From: Candidatus Cloacimonadota bacterium | GTDB taxonomy: Bacteria; Cloacimonadota; Cloacimonadia; Cloacimonadales; Cloacimonadaceae | Assembly (NCBI GenBank): GCA_028681035.1 | Contig: JAQUJJ010000076.1 | Coordinates: 1-17,280 of the forward strand | Direction of reading: 5' to 3' | DNA: 17,280 nucleotides | Shown here: positions 1 to 5,159 of the stretch, one piece after another | Numbering within the stretch: the first letter of the stretch is position 1 | Layout of the letters: each line of letters opens with the position of its first letter | The notes under the pieces: generated by a model | The model's input: the letters and a program-made list of their open reading frames with translations, nothing else | What the model was told of the DNA's origin: nothing | The model's database searches: none | Position numbers and translations under genes: made by a program

Positions 1-1062
1 TTTTCGTTGCTTCTCTGGCCAGGAACCATTCCGGTGATAATCCTCGATACAAAACCTAAATTCTGCACCATTCATCTGAGTGAAACTTTCATCAAATCTG
101 CGTAATTCAGTTTGCCATTTATTCTCTACAATCAATGGTTTGGGACAGATTACAAGCACCGACTGAATATCGCGTCTAGCCTGTAACTCTCTTAAAATCA
201 AGCCAGCTTCGATTGTTTTACCAACTCCAACACTATCAGCAATAAGTAGCCTGGGTCTGTCAGATCTGATGAACTTAATTACCGGTCGGAACTGGTAGGG
301 TATAAATTCTATTCTGGCTGCATTAAGCGAATAAAGGGTTGATAGATTGGGATATCTTATCTGCAGCGATGTGATCGCTGCATGGAAATCATCTACAGTA
401 AGTAAAGCCAGATGCTTCTGAGGAACAATCTCAATCTGAGATTCGTAAAAACTCTGTAATCCGGCAGTGCCATAGACAGTTATCCTGTTTTCAGGCTCAC
501 CTATTTGGATTGAAGTAATTGCCCCCTGCCATTCCGGATTTGATTTTGCACGCACTATTTGCCCGGGGATATATCCATTCGGGGGTGATTGTTCTGGTTC
601 AGAATAAACTGTATTTTGTGCAGTTTCTTCAGATTTTTCCATCATAACGTCCCGCTTTCTCTGTTTTAGGTTGGCGATAACTTGCGGCTCTGCGTTTATC
701 ATTTGCATAAAGCGCTGAATAGTATCTAAATCCCTGTACTGGTCATCGGCACTAATACCTCTACTGTTAGTGTGTGCCCAGCGGTTTCTTACAGTCTGCA
801 TTTCTTTTAGATAATGCCTTTGCTCTGACTCCATATTGAGTTTGGACGCCAAAATATACCAGTTTTGATCGAATACTCGTAGTAATGCAGACAAATCGAG
901 CGCTTGGAGTGAGTTATCCCCTGCTTTAACGATTTTATCTTTTTGCCTTGGTTTAATGTTATTAAGAACGAGCTCAATCCACCAGTTATCATTTATAGTT
1001 GGCAGTATGTCTGACAGGAATCCAGAAGTTGCTTCTGTAGTTTGTTTAAAAATTTCATTCAT
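1..1062 (-). CDS. Swt1-type HEPN domain fused to SNF2-family helicase (N-terminal part, runs off window)
   Basis: The minus frame from ATG at 1062 is open for 354 codons to the left edge, preceded by a strong Shine-Dalgarno (GGGAGGG, about 3 nt upstream). Residues 1-120 resemble a Swt1-type HEPN domain, with the motif RNRWAH giving R92-x4-H97, the Rx4-6H pair that forms the RNase site in active HEPN proteins. A charged linker (about 130-165) and a small beta-rich stretch (165-225) follow. Then comes the start of a superfamily 2 helicase: PYQFRPV (255-261, Q-motif-like), a Walker A reading ADSVGVGKTIEAG (K282), and motif Ia near VLVICPKPLI (302-311). SNF2/RapA-like ATPases normally read DxVGLGKTIEAG here. 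The family fusion suggests nucleic-acid remodelling coupled to RNA cleavage, as in defence proteins; that role is inferred. DEAH, the second RecA lobe and any C-terminal domain lie outside the window. The nearest upstream gene on this strand is the DUF6508 operon, about 750 bp away. Confidence 0.85.
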   Translation of the reverse strand, partial: MNEIFKQTTEATSGFLSDILPTINDNWWIELVLNNIKPRQKDKIVKAGDNSLQALDLSALLRVFDQNWYILASKLNMESEQRHYLKEMQTVRNRWAHTNSRGISADDQYRDLDTIQRFMQMINAEPQVIANLKQRKRDVMMEKSEETAQNTVYSEPEQSPPNGYIPGQIVRAKSNPEWQGAITSIQIGEPENRITVYGTAGLQSFYESQIEIVPQKHLALLTVDDFHAAITSLQIRYPNLSTLYSLNAARIEFIPYQFRPVIKFIRSDRPRLLIADSVGVGKTIEAGLILRELQARRDIQSVLVICPKPLIVENKWQTELRRFDESFTQMNGAEFRFCIEDYHRNGSWPEKQRK

Positions 1063-1418
1063 ATTCCCTCCCCCCTTAACAGTCGAGTCACAATGTTGGT
1101 TTAAATTCCTACTCATTGTTTTGTGAAGAACTGTCAGCAGGTCTTCGCCTTGTACAATCCATATTCTGTTATTTTACTTCCCATTATTTCAATTGGTTTC
1201 ATAGTATCCATAATCCACCTTATCTGTCAACATCTTTCTTTGCCATATAAATAATTTACCATATGGCTGTGGCTTCGGAATGCCAGGCTTGCAGCCACCC
1301 CCTAAAACGTTAAACGAACAACGCCTCAAGGGTACTACTATCAACATGAGAAGTTTAGGTATTATAATGTAACGTTCAACGTACTGCGTTTTGACAGTAG
1401 CGATGCGGTCTATCACCT
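1063..1418. other. Leader/intergenic region before the HEPN-helicase gene, with nested hairpins
   Basis: There is no convincing gene here. Two inverted repeats lie close together: GCCATAT/ATATGGC (1242-1248 with 1261-1267) and GTGGCT/AGCCAC (1269-1274 with 1293-1298). If transcription starts at the promoter-like segment around 1450-1494, these would fall in a leader of about 400 nt for the helicase gene. Whether they are regulatory is unknown. A weak 75-codon frame on the minus strand (1189-1416, GTG start) was not accepted as a gene. Confidence 0.35.
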
Positions 1419-1449
1419 AAGGCCGTATTGATTTTTTTGTATGTATCTC

Positions 1450-1494
1450 TTAACAATATTCTTACGTTATTCAGCTACTAAACTTATCAATATT
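1450..1494 (-). promoter_or_regulatory. Promoter-like segment related to the one before the DUF1016 gene
   Basis: On the minus strand this reads AATATTGATAAGTTTAGTAG followed by ACGTAAGAATATTGTTAA. It matches the segment at 3530-3575 at about 80% of positions with one indel. TTGATA (1485-1490) sits where the other copy has a perfect -35 TTGACA. No clear -10 box is visible. It is about 420 nt from the helicase start, so assignment to that gene is tentative. Confidence 0.35.
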
Positions 1495-1518
1495 TTTCTG
1501 CCTTGCTTTTCTATTCCC

Positions 1519-1545
1519 CCAATTTGGTATTTGGATACAAATTGG
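1519..1545. repeat. 8-bp inverted repeat, operator-like
   Basis: CCAATTTG at 1519-1526 and CAAATTGG at 1538-1545 are perfect inverted copies with an 11-nt gap. They lie just upstream, for minus-strand transcription, of the promoter-like segment at 1450-1494, as an operator could. Chance occurrence cannot be excluded. Confidence 0.3.
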
Positions 1546-1606
1546 TTTCTTAGGTGTAGCATAATATTGTAGAGGGGGGGGCTTTTTGGGGATATCCGAC
1601 GTCCCC

Positions 1607-1627
1607 GTAGGATACTGCCTATCCTAC
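1607..1627. repeat. Short perfect hairpin
   Basis: GTAGGATA (1607-1614) and TATCCTAC (1620-1627) pair over 8 bp around a 5-nt loop. A smaller pair, GGGGA/TCCCC, lies just before it (about 1588-1606). There is no T-run, so it does not look like an intrinsic terminator. It is probably a member of the short-hairpin repeats seen elsewhere in the window. Confidence 0.5.
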
Positions 1628-1670
1628 ATCAAATGAAACTCAGTTTTATTTGCTGTGGGGTGTGTTTGTA

Positions 1671-1756
1671 GCGGCGGACGCTGATCCGCCGTATTTGTTA
1701 CAATTCACACCTTGGCGAGGGACATTATTTTGCGGCGCTTCAGGCGAGCGCCGGCT
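1671..1756 (+). repeat. Paired-hairpin dispersed repeat, copy 1
   Basis: An 86-bp element that is closely repeated at 3929-4012, with the first 24 bp identical and the rest differing at about ten positions. It contains two hairpins: CGGCGGA/TCCGCCG (1672-1678 with 1685-1691) and CGGCGCT/AGCGCCG (1733-1739 with 1747-1753). It lies 60 bp beyond the DUF6508 stop codon and does not encode protein. Confidence 0.75.
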
Positions 1757-1818
1757 ACATGGCTGCCAATCTTCTTTGGGTGCAGATGGCTTCCTTAGTT
1801 TTAATCCCGTCATGCTAA

Positions 1819-2196
1819 CTACTCCTCAACCCTATCGCAGGTAAGTGCTTTCAAACGGTAAAGCAGCCTTAGGAAGATACCCTCGCTGGCTGCATACAAG
1901 CATAGACCTTCTTGAAATCTTTCCTGTCTAATGTAGTAAGTAAACATCGCTTTCAGCAAATCTATTCCGGCGGTTTCAATATTTTCCACAGATAGCGGTG
2001 GGTTCGGGTATTCAAAATAGCTAAGATAGTTATGATCCATAATATCGGATTCACTTACGTCATAAGTAAACTTGTTTAGCTTCTTTTCATACTCAACATA
2101 GGCTAAGCTGGGTTCTGGATAGGGACACTTCTCATTTTCCTTACGTACTTCTTCAAAGAAACTGATGTAATCCAGCAAGTTGCTATACTTCTCCAC
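1819..2196 (-). CDS. DUF6508-like protein
   Basis: A 125-residue protein of unknown function that I recognise as DUF6508-like. It has the typical opening MEKYSNLLDYISFFEEV, an acidic middle, and the C-terminal signature LLKAMFTYYIRQERFQEGL...GIFLRLLYRLKAL (about 82-118), where the RxERFxEG core is the family's most recognisable motif. The start is GTG at 2196, preceded by GGAG at good spacing; an upstream ATG reads only six codons before a stop. It is the last gene of an apparent operon with the DUF1016 nuclease and the 54-residue protein, 47 bp after the latter. There is no signal peptide or membrane segment, so it is probably cytoplasmic. No function can be assigned; its company hints at a nucleic-acid or defence role, which is inference only. 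Confidence 0.75.
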   Translation of the reverse strand: MEKYSNLLDYISFFEEVRKENEKCPYPEPSLAYVEYEKKLNKFTYDVSESDIMDHNYLSYFEYPNPPLSVENIETAGIDLLKAMFTYYIRQERFQEGLCLYAASEGIFLRLLYRLKALTCDRVEE

Positions 2197-2243
2197 GCTA
2201 TCTCCAGTTTTCAGCCATTAGCGATACTTCATAGTTTGCAGGG

Positions 2244-2408
2244 CTACCTTTTAGCACCGAATAGCCTAAAGATTCCATTTATTACTATCCTGCCTATTTT
2301 TTGTTCACGCCCGGATTTGCTAAGCGGAATGCCGATACTTCTGCCTATCTTAACCTTGAAAGCTGATATTCCCAGCAGCCGTTTCCACGAAAACCCACCC
2401 TTATTCAC
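2244..2408 (-). CDS. Conserved-looking small basic protein (54 aa)
   Basis: A 54-codon frame starting with GTG at 2408 and ending with TAG at 2244. Its start overlaps the stop of the DUF1016 gene (GTGA, 4 bp), the classic arrangement for translational coupling, and GAGG lies about 9 nt upstream inside the nuclease gene. The protein is strongly basic. It contains KGGFSWKRLLGIS (3-15) and IGIPLSKSGREQKIGR (25-40), a pattern I recall from small uncharacterised bacterial and phage proteins but cannot tie to a named family. There is no signal peptide or clear membrane helix. The basic composition suggests nucleic-acid binding or partnership with the neighbouring nuclease; both are inference. The short length and GTG start make it easy to miss in automatic annotation. 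Confidence 0.65.
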   Translation of the reverse strand: MNKGGFSWKRLLGISAFKVKIGRSIGIPLSKSGREQKIGRIVINGIFRLFGAKR

Positions 2409-3451
2409 GCTTGTTTATCCTCAATTAGCGGAATATTATACTTCTCACGTGCTTCTTTAATGCTACGGTCGAGCTTAGCAACTAAGATATCTTTGGATGG
2501 CAGTTCAGTGAAATACTCCGCCACATGGATACCGGATTCCCCCAGTTCGAGCAGATCGACTGTTTCTTTGCCTTTTACTGCACAAAGAATTATTCCCAGT
2601 GGGCTTTCTTCTTGATGTGCCCGTTCATATTTGTCTAACCAGCGTAGATACAATTCCATCTGCCCCTTATACGCAGCTTTAAATTTACCGAGTTTGAGTT
2701 CAATGGCGATTAACCTGTGCAGTTTTCGATGATAGAACAGCAGATCAAGGTGAAAATCCTCACCATCTATGATCATGCGTTTTTGTCGTGCTACAAAGGT
2801 GAAACCTGCCCCTAATTCCAGTAAAAACGCTTCCATCTCTCGCAGAATTGCCATTTCCAGATCATTCTCGCTATAAGCTTGCTTCAAACCCAGGAAATCT
2901 AAAAAGTAGGGGTCTTTCATGACAAAGCCGGGGCTTATCTCGCCGGTTTTAACAAGATCAAATTCCTTGCGAATCATCGTTTCAGGCTGTTTGGAGATGG
3001 CAACCCTTTCAAATAGCATGGAATCGATACTTTTCCTAAGCTGACGCACTGACCAGCTTTCCAATTTACACATCTCGGCATAGAAATCTCTGGATAGCGG
3101 ATCTTTGATCGGGATAATTGAGACGAAGTGTGACCAACTCAATTGTCGTGACAGTGTAACGACAATCTGTTCATCGGGAAACAGATCGGCAAACTGAATC
3201 ATCCTACGGAGATTTTTAACAGCAAATCCCTGACCATATTCGAGAGTCAAAGCGCTTGCAATAGACTCAACAGTCCCCTTGCCATAGGCGTTTCTATCAT
3301 CTTTCAAGCCTTCATCCACCAAACGCTTACCTATATGCCAATAGAGTAAGGTTAAGGTAGTGTTTACATAGCTTACGGCGGCATTCTTGGCTGTTGCAAT
3401 CAGCAGTTTAATATCATTTGTCAGCGATGAGACGGTATATTCTTCATTCAT
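2405..3451 (-). CDS. DUF1016 / YhcG-family PD-(D/E)XK nuclease
   Basis: A two-domain DUF1016 (YhcG-like) protein of about 348 residues, the usual family length. In numbering from the upstream GTG (3463), the N-terminal DUF1016_N domain (about 10-165) includes LLYWHIGKRL and LSWSHFVSII. The C-terminal domain (about 180-340) is a PD-(D/E)XK nuclease fold with D240 in FHLDLLFYHR and E255-x-K257 in IAIELKLGKF, so the catalytic set is present. These proteins are thought to act on DNA or branched nucleic acid and are common in accessory and defence regions; the exact substrate is unknown. I chose ATG at 3451 over GTG at 3463 because the perfect Shine-Dalgarno GAGGTGAT (3466-3459) is 7 nt before the ATG and overlaps the GTG. 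It heads the operon with the 54-aa protein and the DUF6508-like gene. Confidence 0.9.
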   Translation of the reverse strand: MNEEYTVSSLTNDIKLLIATAKNAAVSYVNTTLTLLYWHIGKRLVDEGLKDDRNAYGKGTVESIASALTLEYGQGFAVKNLRRMIQFADLFPDEQIVVTLSRQLSWSHFVSIIPIKDPLSRDFYAEMCKLESWSVRQLRKSIDSMLFERVAISKQPETMIRKEFDLVKTGEISPGFVMKDPYFLDFLGLKQAYSENDLEMAILREMEAFLLELGAGFTFVARQKRMIIDGEDFHLDLLFYHRKLHRLIAIELKLGKFKAAYKGQMELYLRWLDKYERAHQEESPLGIILCAVKGKETVDLLELGESGIHVAEYFTELPSKDILVAKLDRSIKEAREKYNIPLIEDKQA

Positions 3452-3458
3452 CCCTATT

Positions 3459-3466
3459 ATCACCTC
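3459..3466 (-). promoter_or_regulatory. Shine-Dalgarno deciding the DUF1016 start
   Basis: On the minus strand GAGGTGAT matches the 16S 3' end complement over 8 nt and lies 7 nt before ATG 3451. It contains the alternative GTG, which would have no usable spacing. Confidence 0.65.
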
Positions 3467-3497
3467 TCCTTAAGAGCCGTATTATCATATTGTTAAG

Positions 3498-3528
3498 CTG
3501 CTATCAGCGCAATTATCATCTGGGTTAT
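3498..3528. repeat. 31-bp direct repeat, copy 1
   Basis: This segment matches 3874-3904 at 26 of 31 positions; the shared core is TCTGGGTTAT. It lies in the upstream region of the DUF1016 gene. The two copies bracket about 345 bp containing the promoter-like segment and two long inverted repeats. Confidence 0.55.
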
Positions 3529-3529
3529 T

Positions 3530-3575
3530 TTAACAACATTCATACGTTGTAAAAGCTATTAAACTTGTCAATATT
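3530..3575 (-). promoter_or_regulatory. Promoter-like segment before the DUF1016 operon
   Basis: The minus strand shows a perfect -35 hexamer TTGACA (3571-3566) about 115 nt before the DUF1016 start. TATGAA is the best -10-like match, but its 21-nt spacing is long. The segment is about 80% identical to 1450-1494. Direction and proximity fit a promoter for the three-gene operon. Confidence 0.4.
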
Positions 3576-3690
3576 TAATTTGCCTTTATTTAATTTAAGC
3601 CTTCGGTGAGAGGCTGTCTTTTAACTACTGCGACATTTTGCAGGGTTTGCCCTTCTTAAAAGATAAACAGCGGGGGAAGTTGCGCGCTGA

Positions 3691-3771
3691 CTTTTTGACT
3701 TAGTAATCGGCGAGGATATCTCTGGATAGAAGCCTTCTTGCTTGTACTTCGCCGATTTCTGAGTTAAAAAA
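3691..3771. repeat. Long imperfect inverted repeat (about 22-bp arms)
   Basis: The arms 3691-3713 and 3749-3771 pair over about 22 positions with three mismatches; the inner core is ACTTAGTAATCGGCGA against TCGCCGATTTCTGAGT, and 9 bp are perfect. The gap is 35 nt. It is followed 25 bp later by a second inverted repeat whose outer arms share the TTTGACTTA-like sequence. No gene is visible in it. Confidence 0.7.
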
Positions 3772-3795
3772 TATATGAGCCAGTTACTACTCCTT

Positions 3796-3874
3796 GTTTA
3801 ACTCACAATTACGCTGTGCTATAGCATGGTCTGTTTTGTTTCAAAGCTCGTAGCAGCGTAATTGTAAGTCAAAC
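3796..3874. repeat. Long imperfect inverted repeat (21-bp arms)
   Basis: The arms 3796-3816 and 3854-3874 match at 19 of 21 positions, including a perfect 12-bp core ACAATTACGCTG / CAGCGTAATTGT. The gap is 37 nt. The outer part of each arm (TTTRACTYA) resembles the outer arms of the inverted repeat at 3691-3771, so the two may be related elements. Confidence 0.7.
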
Positions 3875-3904
3875 TGTCATCAGCACAAGTATCCTCTGGG
3901 TTAT
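3874..3904. repeat. 31-bp direct repeat, copy 2
   Basis: Partner of 3498-3528 (26 of 31 positions). It begins exactly where the second long inverted repeat ends. Confidence 0.55.
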
Positions 3905-3928
3905 CTCATGTTGAGAGCTTTGACCTTA

Positions 3929-4012
3929 GCGGCGGACGCTGATCCGCCGTATGTTGCAATTCGCACTTAGACAAGGGACATTAGTTTGCAGCGCTTCAGG
4001 CAAGCGCCGGCT
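3929..4012 (+). repeat. Paired-hairpin dispersed repeat, copy 2
   Basis: The second copy of the element at 1671-1756. The first hairpin, CGGCGGA/TCCGCCG (3930-3936 with 3943-3949), is unchanged. The second, GCGCTT/AAGCGC (3991-3996 with 4002-4007), still pairs after base changes. It lies in gene-free DNA. Confidence 0.75.
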
Positions 4013-4069
4013 CCATAACTGCCCAGCATCTGTGCTCCTTCCTGCAAGCACAAGTATTCCAGACGAGTT

Positions 4070-4144
4070 TCCCACGTGATTCCCAGGTGCTGACGTGGGA
4101 ATCACGTGGGATTCATGTGGCGATTAGGTGAGATCGTAGCAAGG
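4070..4144 (+). repeat. Hairpin-plus-tail dispersed repeat, copy 1
   Basis: Perfect 16-bp arms, TCCCACGTGATTCCCA (4070-4085) and TGGGAATCACGTGGGA (4096-4111), surround a 10-nt loop. A second small hairpin, CACGTG/CATGTG (4103-4108 with 4114-4119), overlaps it, followed by a tail ending in GTAGCAAGG. The reverse complement of 15988-16064 is a diverged copy, and both copies are followed within about 10-45 bp by a cluster of short hairpins. Confidence 0.7.
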
Positions 4145-4154
4145 CAAAGGGTAG

Positions 4155-4317
4155 AGCAGCATTCTAATGCTGCTGAGCTATATGAGCAACATTGGGAATG
4201 TCCTGCTCTACTCTGGAGCTACAAGCGTCTCGCTTGTACTGGAGCAATAGGCATCTTGCCTGTTTTATTATTACGTAGGCGGGACGCCTACTATACCTGT
4301 GCATGCGAGACGCATGC
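4155..4317 (+). repeat. Cluster of six short hairpins with differing arms (cluster A)
   Basis: Hairpins lie at 4155-4174 (AGCAGCATT/AATGCTGCT), 4189-4201 (ACATT-GGG-AATGT), 4221-4237 (ACAAGCG-TCT-CGCTTGT), 4249-4261 (AGGCA-TCT-TGCCT), 4275-4291 (GTAGGCG-GGA-CGCCTAC) and 4301-4317 (GCATGCG-AGA-CGCATGC). Arm sequences differ but each pair is complementary, and the last four have TCT or AGA/GGA in the centre. Linkers share GGAGC or CAGCTCC words. The cluster is gene-free; frames crossing it are by-products of the repeats. Confidence 0.75.
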
Positions 4318-4350
4318 AGCTCCTGGCGACTCAGTGCAGCTCCTGTTAAA

Positions 4351-4515
4351 CGCATGCAGCTCCTTGTGAATACGTGCAACTCCTGTAAAGTATGCAACTC
4401 CTGTAAAGTATGCAGCTCCTAGTAAACGCATGCAGCTCCTTGTGAATACGTGCAACTCCTGTAAAGTATGCAACTCCTGTAAAGTATGCAGCTCCTAGTA
4501 AACGCATGCAGCTCC
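4351..4515 (+). repeat. 76-bp tandem repeat, two exact copies plus a start of a third
   Basis: 4351-4426 and 4427-4502 are identical; 4503-4515 begins a third copy. Each 76-bp unit is itself made of 20+18+18+20-bp subunits beginning TGCARCTCCT. That word is also the linker in the preceding hairpin cluster (after 4317), so the tandem array probably expanded from it. The array ends about 20 bp beyond the stop of the C_GCAxxG gene. Confidence 0.9.
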
Positions 4516-4533
4516 CGTAAAACATGCGTATTG

Positions 4534-4977
4534 TTATACTAATTGCAAAGCACTAATAGCTAACCTTACCGCTGTTTCAATGCAAGCTGGGCAATGCTTA
4601 TCGAACACGCCATCCGCTTTGCCCTGCGCTCTCTGCTCTGGATCGCTTACGTCTATCCCGAGAATGTCTTTACAATCGGTGCTGCCAATTTCTGCTTTCC
4701 AGCTTGAGATTAAGTTTATGCACTCCAGCTCAATATCTGCTTTGCGTTCTGGCGAATACTGCGAAAAGCCTTTGTTTAAACCAAGTACCATCAACGCCCC
4801 GGTAAGTGCGCCACAGGTTGCCCCCATACGCATTCCCCCGCCAAAACAAGAGCTTATCTTCTTTGCTGTTTTCTCGTCAATACCTGTCTCTTCTGTAAAA
4901 GATGAAACCACTGCTTGGGCACAATTGAAGCCCTCTGCGCGGGTGGCTAAGGCTTTATCAACCTTTCTATGTGTCAT
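4534..4977 (-). CDS. C_GCAxxG_C_C family protein (putative redox/metal protein)
   Basis: A 147-residue, cysteine-rich protein matching the C_GCAxxG_C_C family layout: FNCAQAV (C19), SSCFGGGMRMGATCGALTGAL (C44, C55), a cysteine in the following helix (C86), then DCKDILG (C102) and HCPAC (C129, C132). The family is named for these conserved cysteines and is suspected of binding metal or a redox cofactor; its biochemical role is not established. There is no export signal. The start ATG at 4977 follows a G-rich GGGGGAT. A TTGACA hexamer (5032-5027) lies 50 nt upstream. It is transcribed divergently from addB and appears to be monocistronic. Length is normal for the family. Confidence 0.88.
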   Translation of the reverse strand: MTHRKVDKALATRAEGFNCAQAVVSSFTEETGIDEKTAKKISSCFGGGMRMGATCGALTGALMVLGLNKGFSQYSPERKADIELECINLISSWKAEIGSTDCKDILGIDVSDPEQRAQGKADGVFDKHCPACIETAVRLAISALQLV

Positions 4978-5026
4978 ATATCCCCCATATATCTTGATTT
5001 TGGCAGCTTATTACGCCTCTTTATTT

Positions 5027-5032
5027 TGTCAA
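5027..5032 (-). promoter_or_regulatory. Putative -35 hexamer of the C_GCAxxG gene
   Basis: TTGACA on the minus strand, 50 nt before the start codon and followed by an A/T-rich stretch. No standard -10 is seen at 16-18 nt. Confidence 0.35.
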
Positions 5033-5058
5033 GCTGGATGCTAGCAGCCACTTTCTGC

Positions 5059-5064
5059 TTGACA
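5059..5064 (+). promoter_or_regulatory. Putative -35 hexamer before addB
   Basis: TTGACA on the plus strand, 96 nt before the addB start and divergent from the hexamer at 5027-5032. No good -10 is seen at standard spacing, so this is tentative. Confidence 0.25.
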
Positions 5065-5159
5065 GATAAAATCACTAAATCAAGTCTGCATTTCGTGGTT
5101 TTATATGGTAACACAAATCGGACAAAAAATCGTATTATCGATAAGAAGGCGTTAGTACT

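Noticed and set aside
1189..1416. 75-codon minus-strand frame (GTG start) between the promoter-like segment and the HEPN-helicase gene
   Set aside because: The translation has no recognisable pattern, the frame spans two inverted repeats, and composition looks non-coding. It is not impossible, but unsupported.
1260..1430. Integron attC-like site (GTTTAAC/GTTAAAC and AACGCCTCAAG words)
   Set aside because: One core-site-like word is present but no matching partner at the required distance in either orientation, and no cassette-like neighbours.
1671..1756. Intrinsic terminator for the DUF6508 operon
   Set aside because: The hairpins are strong but no T-run follows on the minus strand, and the element recurs at 3929 away from a gene end, so it is better described as a dispersed repeat.
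4106..4473. Several frames of 60-87 codons across the hairpin cluster and tandem repeat, both strands
   Set aside because: They are by-products of repeated DNA; peptides are repeats of linker sequence and lack ribosome sites.
4155..4515. CRISPR array
   Set aside because: The repeated parts differ in sequence (only the fold is kept), spacing is irregular and the tandem units have no unique spacers. No cas gene is in the window.
4580..5044. 154-codon plus-strand frame
   Set aside because: It is antisense to the C_GCAxxG_C_C gene, whose cysteine pattern is clear.
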